This document shows, in pieces, positions 55,327-64,000 of a DNA stretch of 64,000 bases. The DNA comes from Termitomyces sp. T153 (Eukaryota; Basidiomycota; Agaricomycetes; Agaricales; Lyophyllaceae): positions 183,433 through 247,432 of the forward strand of contig JACKQL020000071.1 in NCBI GenBank assembly GCA_018296165.2. Reading direction: 5' to 3'. A program made the translations under genes and the position numbers. How positions within the stretch are numbered: the first letter of the stretch is position 1; the number at the start of each line of letters is the position of its first letter. A model generated the notes under the pieces. The model worked only from the letters and a program-made list of their open reading frames with translations, made no database searches and was not told the origin of the DNA.

Positions 55327-56208
55327 TTAGGTTGACTGGAAATTTGCAGTTGTTGGACAGGGAGATTGTATTAACATGGTGGTGGGAGATGAGGCTGGAG
55401 GTGTTGAGTTTCTTTTGAAGAGTTGGAGTTTGACTGGATCACTTAGTTTCTTTCTGCAAAGTTTCAAGTCCATTGCAGCAAAAGTTCTGGTGGCACCACC
55501 AACAATAAGGGTAGTGTAGGTCTTACCTGTTGACCAGAACATGACATTGACTATGAAGGACTTGGAGGAGTTTGAGTGGAGGCTTTCCAGATTGGTCACA
55601 TGCAAGGAGAGAGTGTTCAAAGAGGGTAATTGAAAGGGAATGGGGGGGCTATTGGAATTTGGAGTATGTTAGAGGGTCATGGTCAGGAGGTGCCAATTGA
55701 TCTGGAGATTAGTGTCTTGTAACCAGGGCATTCCAAGAACAATGGTTACAGCATTGTGTAACTTGGTAGCAAGCATCCAGAGTTCCTGTTGAGTCCTGTT
55801 TACAAAAGTCAGGAGAACAAAGGAGTAGTGAATAATGCTCCCTGCAGAGGAGGACTCACCATTGAACAACCAAAGTGGGATTGGGGTGAAAAGTTGGATC
55901 AAGGGGAGAAAAGAGCATTGTGCCCACACTTGGTCCATGAAGTTATTGGTCATGCTGCTGTCTACCAGAGTTTCTATAAGAAAGAAGGGGTTGGAATAAG
56001 AGAAGAGGGTGGTTTGGAGGAGGAAGGATTGGGAGGAGCCAGAGGAAATATAAGCTGTGTGGGTGTTCAGGGTGGGGGCCAATGCATGAAGTAGTGTAAC
56101 TAGGGCAGAGAAGACATCAGAGCTGATTCCACAATTCAGTGCATCTTCAGGCTCTAAATTGCCAGATTGTTTTCCAGATTGTTTTCTGCAAACTGGAACT
56201 CTATTCAT
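55327..56208 (-). pseudogene. Two gypsy retropepsin remnants
   Basis: Frame 56208-55669 (179 residues) has FLIETLVDSSMTNNFMDQVW, where the DSGAT site has become DSSMT, and IVLGMPWLQDTNLQINWHLL. Frame 55620-55327 has TYTTLIVGGATRTFAAMDLK, where D-S-G has become V-G-G. Two protease-like domains in a row suggest two superposed elements. Confidence 0.65.
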
Positions 56209-56638
56209 TTCTGTTAATTGTGCAGACTATATGGCCCAGTGTGTTCTGTTTAGGGCACTCCTGCACAACGTGTCCTGGCTTGCCATACAATAGGCACAGG
56301 CCAGCCTAGTGCTGTTGTTCCTTCATAGCCTTGGAGATAGTAATCTACAGATGCCCAGTGTTGCAGGTTTGGGCAGCTTGAAACTGTTTGTCACCAGATT
56401 CTTGCTAGGGCTTTTTCCATCCTCCTGCTTGGTCTCAAAAGCTTCTTCTTGCTCAGGAGCTAATTTTAGGAGTGCCAAGAGGACAACTTGTAGTTGAGGA
56501 GGGTCTGCAGGAGGCACTTCCAGCATTGGTGGGGTAAGGAGTATGAGTCTGCTAGCCAGGGCTTTAAGTATTGCCAGGTTTGCAAGCAGAGCTGAGTCTA
56601 GGGGGGTCCTTCCAGTAGCACTGATCAATTTAGGTACT

Positions 56639-56855
56639 TGTAATGTTTCCATTATGGTTTGCACAGCTTACAATTCACACTCTGTAAGTCAAAACCAGTT
56701 GTTAGGTCTGTCTACAAAGTATGAAGTAAGCTGCTGCCTTACATAAGTAATTGTATTGTACTTTTAGGGATAGTGTTACATGATGCTATCTGTATAATTA
56801 AATAATAATAGAACTAATATAGCAAGGTAGTGCAAGTAATGGGTGCTCCATTACA
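56639..56855 (-). repeat. LTR, family A copy 3
   Basis: 217 bp, TGTAATG...CTCCATTACA, with 'tctgtctacaaagtatgaag' and 'ttttagggatagtgt' shared with copy 1. Gypsy gag lies directly to its left (ATGRTPLDSALLANLAILKA), which suggests family A LTRs belong to a Ty3/gypsy element. Confidence 0.75.
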
Positions 56856-57124
56856 TGCCTTCCTTTTGAGTCTGTTAATGGACTCACTTCCAAAGACAAA
56901 TGAAGTAAATGAAAGAGAAGGGGTGGGATACAGCATCCCACCCAATAGTGTGCACCAGAATTTGGGTACAAATTCCTATGTTTATCTGTAGTAGAATCAA
57001 CAATTCTACATGGACAGAATACATCTCAGCATGCTGTCCAACTGTGCTGAGTGAGAAATGTGGGCTACTAGGGCCCATGTGTATTGGTCATGTTTATGTG
57101 AGCTTCAAAAGTAGCTCACCCAGC
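56856..57124. other. Short spacer, no gene recognised
   Basis: CpG-poor and featureless. Confidence 0.3.
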
Positions 57125-59871
57125 TCATTTGTCCATCTTTGAGGCCTCTGCTTCCTCACTGCTCATAATGTCCACCCAGTGCTCTGATACAGCATTAGTG
57201 GTATCACTAGAGCTATTGTTTCCAGCTTCAGGGGCAGTAGGTATAGCAATGTTAGTTGCTACCACTGCTTCTGTGAGGCTAGGGACAACCTGTGGAGTCA
57301 TTGCTGATTGGGCATCTGTGGGCAATGCAGAATTGTGGGCATAGTCTAATTCCATGGACTCCTTTATAGGTGCATCCTCTGAGGATGCACTAGAGCTCAA
57401 TGCTGGGTTGGTAGTGGTCACAGCCACTGACAATGAAGGCCCCTCCTCAGGGCTGCACTTGCAGAAGGAGCCACTGACAAGGGCTCCTCTGTGGTGGCCA
57501 GTGAGGCTCTCACTGCCTCCACAGGTCAGTGCAGGAGGTGAGTGAAGATACCAGCCTCACCAAAGTGCAGCCATTCAGCTGCATTAAGAGGAGAGTGGCC
57601 TCTGCTCTCATGGATTTGGAGGAGCATGTGGAAGTGCTCCTGGCTATCAGCAGTGGGGATATACTACCCATTGTACCCCTGTACTGCAGGGGGTACTCTG
57701 ATGGTCCAGAGGTGATGATGGCATTCATTGTCAACCTGCACATAGTTGGCTAGGAGGTGGTGTATCACCTCTGTCTCATTCAAATTGTTGATTTGCATAG
57801 GCAGCACTTGCAGCCTGCACAGAGTGAAAGTGTAGGATGCTATTGGGTTAAACTCACCTACACTGGATTGGTAATTATTGACCACTTATCAATAGAGATG
57901 TGGCAACAGCCTTATATAGGCTGTTTGTGTGTGCAGTGTAGTTGGGGCTAGTGCCCAACCTAAGATTTAGCTGAAGACCAAATGTTGGTCTACACACAAT
58001 GATGCATTGATGGCCATGTCTGAGTACAGGTTCTGTGTACCTGGGTGGCCATAGTGTAGGATGTATTGCACCCATACATTGATGTCAAAATGATGGTTGC
58101 TTGGAACTTGAGTAAGTCCTGCTCCTTGTGTATTGTTATCTGTGTGGCCAAGCATGGCCAACAAATGTGAAGGTAAGGGGACTGGTATCCAATGACAGTC
58201 CCCTCTAGGCAGAGGTGTTTCCAACTCTGCTGGGGTTAGCTCCATGGCCCACCACATGGTGTGGTATCTCAGGGCTGGAGCCATATAGAAGGAGATCTGA
58301 TGGAACTCCTGAAGAAGAAGAGCAGCATGAATCTGCTTCCTCATGGTAACCTTTGATCTGCCAATCCAAATGAGCTTTAGGATCAGTTGAATCTGCTTAG
58401 GATTCATGGGCATCCCTCAGGGAGCTCACCAGTACAGTAGTTTGTAGCATGGGGATATGTGAGATATCCACACCATCTTAGTAGAGTGGGCAAAGACTGC
58501 TTTGCCACCAATGAAAACTGCATTAGTCATTGGCAACCAGTAGAAGTTGGGGTGTAGAATACTCCTGAAGTCATTCTGGTGCTCAAAGTGCTTGCAAACC
58601 AATGTGGTATCCCAGCTGTCTGGTAGGCAGCTGGGCACTGTATCATTTAGATGCTTGAGGTCCAACTTAGACTTCTCAGTGTCAATGGCTAACAGCCATC
58701 TGGCATTAGCATTGTGCCATTCCTTGCAACAACACTCAGTAGCATTGTCATTAGAATCACTGTCCAAGATATGTTGTTTAGATGTAGGGACATCATCATC
58801 ATTATCACTACCCAAGTCAGATGCTGCTGGGGCACCTGCCATTGCTCAGGCATCTGACTGCTGGGTGATGAAGAATGCTTCATCATGGGAATCCCATTGC
58901 ACTGGTGGCCTAACCTCCTAAGGGAGTGCACCAGGCATAACATAGTTCCTCAATTTGAGGACCTCAATTATGCCAGCTTCTGACCCTAGTGGGACATTTG
59001 CTAAAAATGTAATTGGGGTAGCAACAAGCACAGAGTTGTCTGCCTCTGTCAACGCAACAGTTGGCTTCACAGTGCCAGCCTATTTCGTGGAGGGCTTCAC
59101 TACTCCCTCCTTTGTTGCTGCTGGCTTAGGCAGCTTCACTTGAGCCACCACTGACTTGGATGGCCCAGCAAAAGACAAAGCTGCCTTGAAATCAGGGTGC
59201 TCATCTATTACCTGGTCATCACTAGCAGGAACAATATCATCAAAGGGCATGAGTGGTGCCCTCTGAGTCAAGGATTCCTTGACAAACACAGAAGGCTCAG
59301 TACAAGCCTTCTTTGCTTCTGGAGGATTTGGAGAGGAGGCAACATGCTTTGTCTTCCCCAATGCTGAATGGAAGAGGTCCACCCAGGCCTTATCCCCTTG
59401 ATTTTGAACAATGTCAACTTCATTCAGAACTTGAACCAGTGCAAGTTGCACTACAGGGTTTTTGAGGACATCAGCACCAACATTCTCTGGCACTCCAGCC
59501 TTGTGCAATTGCTGAAGCAGTAGAGCAATTTGCTCATCTGCAGCAGTGGAAAGCTCAGGCTCTTGAGCTTTGCTCTTGCCCTTTGCCTTTGCAGAGAAGC
59601 ATTGCTCAACTGTCTTCCAGGCAGTCAACAAAGGAGTGCTACTCCCTTGTGCTAATATGGCTAGCAATGTTGCAGTTGCCTTGCCCTTTTCTTTACTAGT
59701 TAAAGTGGCCACTGGTTGCCTTGACATGCTTGACAATGAAGAAGGCACATCTGAAGGATGTGCCCCAGTAGGCAATGGCAGATACAACCACCAAGGAGGT
59801 GCCAACAACTGCATCAGAGCTGTAATTGACTCTGAGCCTTTATCATCAATCTCTATCACCTCTGCTAACAA
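57125..59871 (-). pseudogene. Long unrecognised repeat-associated protein, broken
   Basis: Consecutive minus frames 59871-59080 (263 residues; QLLAPPWWLYLPLP, EQIALLLQQLHKAGVPENVG, VVQLALVQVLNEVDIVQNQG), 58842-58426 (acidic SDNDDDVPTS, ECCCKEWHNANARWLLAID, NFYWLPMTNAVFIGGKAVF), 58413-57967 (IHAALLLQEFHQISFYMAPA, ALRYHTMWW) and 57433-57125 appear to be one protein of about 800 residues broken by a few stops and shifts. No catalytic motif is recognised. The near absence of CpG puts it with the repeats and not with the host genes. It could be the second ORF of a transposon or a captured host gene. Confidence 0.45.
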
Positions 59872-59929
59872 TGCTGCAGGAACTGAAATCCCTACTTATG
59901 ATAACATAGTAGCAGGTCATTGTTGACCT

Positions 59930-60460
59930 GCTGTGCCCATTGTATGGCTGGGGCCAGCCACTGGAAGTGGGGCCACAACAAATTGTGGCATCACATACTG
60001 CTGGAACACCTGGGACCACACTGGTTGTGCAGCCACAGAGTATCCAAAGTTGAATTGAGGGAGGGCTGGTGGTCCCCCACATCCTCTACCTGTTTCCTGA
60101 GAGGGGGCTGATGGTCCCCCACACCCTCTGCCTGTTCTGCCCTATTACAGGGGAACTTCATCTCCCTATGCTGGCAACTGCTGCATTGCCACTGCTGTCA
60201 GGTTCCGCTGATGAGCCCCAGTTATTGCTGAGCACCATTTTCAGCATTTTTTTGGCATTGCAGACTTAGTGGCAGCTGACTACTTTGTATTTGACACAAG
60301 TCACAACACTCAGCACATGGGACCAAGCCCGAGGGTTGGACCAAAGCATGAGACCCTAGCGACCACAAGACTTATCGAGCACGAGAAATATCATGCAGAG
60401 TCTGGAGCTTGGGCCTAGATCATCAAGGCCTAGACCCCCTAGTGACAATTATTAGTGACT
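59930..60460. other. Spacer with a ~46-bp imperfect tandem duplication
   Basis: 'ggtggtcccccacatcctctacctgtt' at about 60069 and 'gatggtcccccacaccctctgcctgtt' at about 60110 are tandem near-copies. No gene. Confidence 0.4.
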
Positions 60461-61290
60461 CTAGCAATCCTGGTGACAAAACGGCGTTCTCCTACCATAT
60501 ATGGACAAATTATTAGATGCATACCTTTTTACTATCATTTCATTTGCTGAGCTTACCAACATACTTGAACAGCATCTATGCTTCAGGTGTTGACATTGGA
60601 CTCGTTTCTTGTTTTGGTTTTTATTAGCAATTAAGCATTGCCAAGACTTCACCTAGGATTTTTCACTTAGTTACCAACTGATGCCTTGTATGCACCATAA
60701 GCACAGTGACAGACACTGTAGCTAGTAGTACTTATTTGTTTACTTTCACATACTATACTTTGAAACATATAAATACTGACTGTACATAGACACTAGGAAC
60801 ACAGAGAAAAACGGAACAGAGAACCCCCTTCAGAGTCGACTAGCTGCTCTCTCTCTAAGCCTACCAGCTTGAGATTTCACTTTGCCTGCCTTTCTCTTAT
60901 TTTGTCTTTGACTCCAGCTTAGCAACGAGCCTCCTTGACTTCGACTTCAACTTAGTTGGGTACCAACTATGGGTGCCTATTTGCATTAATTCAACTTAGC
61001 AACGCTAGCAACTCTGGCTAGTGACTAGTTCACATTTGTCCCTTGGTTTCAATCCTTCCCTTACCATCTTTTCTCTCCATACTCTCCTCACCACCGTTAC
61101 GACGACTTCAACTGGCAATAGTGACTTCTTTCTACTTCACCCCACAACTCAACTTTTGCTCTAGTTCTCTGGGACGGTTACTGATTCACCCTCAACTATT
61201 AACTTCCTACTGCCAGCTACCCTATTTAGTGACTAGTGTTAGGTCCTCTCTTTAGGTTTCCTGCACGGCACTAGGCGGCATAGGAGCACA
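60461..61290 (+). repeat. Probable LTR/leader of gypsy element D
   Basis: A promoter-like aacatataaatactgac lies at about 60766-60782, followed by a pyrimidine-rich leader, then 'ttttggagcccaccatgagg' at about 61294-61313, of the kind seen right after gypsy LTRs. Terminal repeats cannot be proven because the 3' copy is not in the window. Confidence 0.4.
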
Positions 61291-62878
61291 TCATTTTGGA
61301 GCCCACCATGAGGATACTTTGAAGTTAACCATTCCGCCAGAAACAAGAGCTCAAGTGAAATGTCGCTTGGAAAACCTTATTGAACCACCCCCGTCTACCC
61401 TTTTGACCTCTCAGCACTCTTCAACAGCAGTCCGTCCTCAACCTCTTGCCGACAAACTCAAAACCGCTAGAAACCTTTGTGACATTAGCAAAATCCTTAC
61501 TGATTTTCCAGGCGCCTTTATCAAAAGTTTCCTTGATGCACCACTTTCACCTTTGACACCTACGACTCTCTATTCTTCCCAGAAGCTCAATCTATCCCTT
61601 CATCACCAACTAACCCCTTTCCTTCACTAAATCTGACAATCGCTAACATGAACAATGACCCTGTCGCTCGGCGTGCTAAAATGCCGCCGCGCAATGACAC
61701 AACTGCACCTAAGTGGGATGAGAGTCGCCCTAGGGAACTCCCCCAATACTTCAGGGAACTGGAATATCTCTTTGCTGACTGTGGCATCGCTGACGACATG
61801 CAGAAGAAGGAATATGCGGCTTGATACATCTCTTATGACATGGCAGAAACCTGGCTTGGCCTACCTGAATTTGGTGACAACATTATTATCGGCAACAATG
61901 CTCCTTGACCATATACATACCAGGAATGGAAAGCGGCAGTGCTTAGGTTGTACCCTGGCGCTGACACTAGCGCTTGTTATAATCTTGGCGACCTGGAATG
62001 ACTTGTCAACCAGACTTTCAACAGCGGCTTAGCGACTTTGGGAAGATTCTCTGACTACTACAGAGATTTCCAACGTATTGCCAGATGGTTACTCGCTAAT
62101 GGCAAACTCTATTGAAATGAGGAACATTGCTTGTTCCAACAAGGTATCCCTATGTTGCTATGGTCTAAAATCATTCGCTGTCTCAAAATCACTCTTCCTG
62201 ATCACCATCCTGAGGACCCTTATGAAGTTGATCAAGTTTTCAAAGGCGCAAAGTGGGTTTTAAAGGGAACAGACACCTCTACTACCAAGACCAGCAATGG
62301 CACCAGCAGTATTCATTTGTCATCGCCAACCACCCCTTCGCCTGCACCTAAGCAAGAAACTTTGGAATTAGCGACCACTACAGCAATTGTCAGCACCCTG
62401 GAACGTTTGGAAGCTCTGTTGACCAATGGTAATGCCCAACCTTGCCAACAGTTTGCTAACAGCACTTGCCACTTTTGTGGTGAAACTGGTCACACTATGG
62501 TCTGGGGCACTTGTATAAAGCTGGAGCAAATGATCCTACAGGGTAAGATTCGTCGTAATGCTGAAGGCAAGATCGTTTTACCATCTGGCACTATGATTCC
62601 CAACTATTTTGGCAAGTGACTATACATGGAACACATCGAGGAATGGCACCGGCTTAACCCAGGACAAATCGTCACAGGCAGACTCTCTTCTAACGCTAAC
62701 TCAGATCCAGAGCAGGCAGCTATGCAGCAGTCACTAATCCATGAGGTAATGCAACAGGATGTTGCTATGGGCCAAGCGCTAAGCAAGGAAGAATGGATTG
62801 AGGCTTTGGAACACAAACTCTTTGCACTCAGGCGAAATGGCAAAAAGTTTGACAGCATACAAGTCCTTACTAGGCAGA
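61291..62878 (+). pseudogene. Ty3/gypsy gag with five TGA interruptions, cut by an LTR
   Basis: A gag-like frame runs from about 61650 to 62878: PRELPQYFRELEYLFADCG, DMAETWLGLPEF, WKAAVLRLYPGADTS, GRFSDYYRDFQRIARWLLA, GIPMLLWSKIIRCLKITLPD, then a knuckle CHFCGETGHTMVWGTC and EHIEEWHRLNPGQ. The interruptions I see are TGA, at 61822, 61906, 61999, 62113 and 62617. At least three fall where relatives have Arg (YAxRY, LExLV, GKxL), so CGA to TGA is the likely cause. The frame is truncated at 62878 by the LTR that follows. Confidence 0.75.
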
Positions 62879-63967
62879 TGTGATTCCCTGCACTGACAAC
62901 TGGGCATTCAGAGGTGTCCCAAACACTGGGGACTTGTGAGGATAGTTGGTGGAGATTGATCCAAGCAGGTCCAGGGAGGTCTGGAGGAGTAGGGGACAAG
63001 CTGTGAGGAAGGGGGACAGGCTTGGCGGGGTTCAGGCACAAGTCTGTATGTGAGTATTGCGGGTGGAGAGGAGGCAGAGGCTACATGAGTGATGGAAGTG
63101 GAGCCAGAGTTTGATGGAGGATCAATGGAGGTTGATAGAGTTTGGAGCCAAGCATGTAGTGAGGTCCAGAGTTGGTTAAAGAGTGTCTGGGATTCGTAAT
63201 TGTAATTGCAGGGTTCACAAAGGCGTTAAGGTTGGGAAAGATAGGAACACAATGGATGGGATAGATCAAACAAGATGAGATGGAGTCAAATGAAATGAGA
63301 CAGAGTCGAGATGAGATGGAGACAAGAATGAGAATAGATTCAGGCAGAGATACAAAACAATAATGAAAACAATAATGGAATAGAGACAAGACAAGACTGG
63401 GAGACTGAGAGTAAGAAAACAAGACATGGAACATGAAACACAAGAGAGAAACAATCAGACCATAGGTAATATTAAGCAATATCAAGACTAGAGTATGAAG
63501 AGCTACTCTATGTCTTATATACTGACTACTGAAGAGCTCCGGGGAATGTCAGCTGTGGCAGCAGGGCTTGGCAGAGCTTGATGGAGTTGATGGGTGTCAG
63601 TTATGATCAGAGGGCAGGCCACATTGATATGTTGATGGGATCAATCGGTGATGTGGACTGTTCCAAGGTCATCGTGATACTCCAAAGTAAGTTGGAGGAA
63701 CCAGGGTGTCAGGTTGATGATGTGTAATGGGGTCAGGCATGGTGGGGGAATGGTCCCAGGGGCTCAGGAGATCTAGGGGAAGTGTTGCTGACTGTGGGGA
63801 AGACATCAGAGTTGGCCAGGGGGCTGTCAGAGTTAGCCGAGGATGCGTTAGAGTTAGCCGGAGTAGGCACAGAGCACTGTGGGAGTTTGGCAAGGCATTG
63901 GGGGAGGTTCTGGGGGGGTGGAGGGTCATTGGGCAATGTGCGGGGGTCCAGGGAACAGGTTGTGACA
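62879..63967 (-). repeat. ~1.09-kb LTR of another retroelement, continuing beyond the window
   Basis: It begins TGTGATTCCC directly after the interrupted gag frame and ends GGTTGTGACA. Immediately to the right the minus strand is a purine run (AAAAGGGGGGGTGA), a polypurine tract, so this is the 3' LTR of a minus-strand element whose body lies past 64 kb. A minus-strand TATA (gtatataag) lies at about 63515. Confidence 0.7.
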
Positions 63968-64000
63968 TCACCCCCCCTTTTAACATCAAGACCCTCGAGA
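63968..64000 (-). other. Polypurine tract and start of an element that leaves the window
   Basis: The sequence 'cacccccccttttaacatca' followed by agaccctcgag resembles the tract next to the 9664 LTR (actcccccttcaagcatcga then gccctcgag), so the two elements are probably related. Confidence 0.6.

Larger units (their letters stand above)
51577..56638 (-). mobile_element. Rearranged chromodomain Ty3/gypsy element(s)
   Basis: Minus-strand parts in order are gag (56664-56323), protease (56208-55669), a second protease-like frame (55620-55327), RNase H (about 53530-53158), integrase (52808-52335) and chromodomain (51913-51731). The RT block at 53540-54835 is on the plus strand, opposite to everything else. 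An LTR-like stretch with a purine tract lies at about 54839-55090. The simplest reading is a nest of two gypsy copies with an inversion. CpG is nearly absent. Confidence 0.7.

Noticed and set aside
1..64000. tRNA, rRNA and other RNA genes
   Set aside because: I looked for tRNA-like A/B boxes and rRNA segments by eye and saw none; a tRNAscan or Infernal run would be needed to be certain.

Overview
The window looks like a repeat-rich chromosome segment of an Agaricomycete (mushroom-forming) fungus. The protein-coding genes are split by many 50-65 nt introns, sit close together and often face each other across short gaps, and include a basidiomycete-type sesquiterpene synthase. The rest is nested retrotransposon debris typical of large ectomycorrhizal or wood-decay genomes. 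I cannot name the species.

Layout. 1-12.9 kb: nested retroelements, namely a 214-bp LTR with gag-like remnants, a DIRS-type element split into pieces, a complete Ty1/copia element (5113-11429, target duplication ACCTA), a young non-autonomous LTR element inside it (8993-10810, target duplication CTTGC), a large inverted repeat and a fold-back element. 13.4-24.2 kb: a CpG-rich gene island with VPS71/SWC6 (-), a single reading frame joining cystathionine beta-lyase to mevalonate kinase (STR3-ERG12, +), a sesquiterpene synthase (-), an unrecognised probable gene (-), RPB5 (-) and SWD2/WDR82 (+). 25-43.4 kb: Tad1-like LINEs, gypsy fragments and a second copia, all decayed and mostly on the minus strand. 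43.4-45.7 kb: a second small island with TRAP-alpha (SSR1/IRC22-like, +) and a fragment of an unrecognised gene, cut off by a third copia. 45.7-64 kb: copia, unclassified Cys-rich/coiled-coil repeat ORFs, a rearranged chromodomain gypsy, an unrecognised long repeat ORF, and a gypsy gag interrupted by the LTR of another element that runs off the window.

How the genes relate. VPS71 (SWR1 complex), RPB5 (all three RNA polymerases) and SWD2 (COMPASS/cleavage factor) are housekeeping transcription and chromatin genes. Mevalonate kinase makes a precursor of farnesyl diphosphate, and the neighbouring convergent gene encodes an enzyme that consumes farnesyl diphosphate, so the middle of the island brings together sulphur amino-acid metabolism, isoprenoid supply and a terpene sink. 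The fused STR3-ERG12 frame is the most unusual coding feature here: it has no stop and no ATG between the two enzymes.

Base composition separates the two kinds of DNA. Genes are rich in CpG. Repeats have almost none and are full of TG/CA, with in-frame TGA stops where CGA arginine codons are expected, the signature of C-to-T change at CpG. These composition statements are by eye, not counted.
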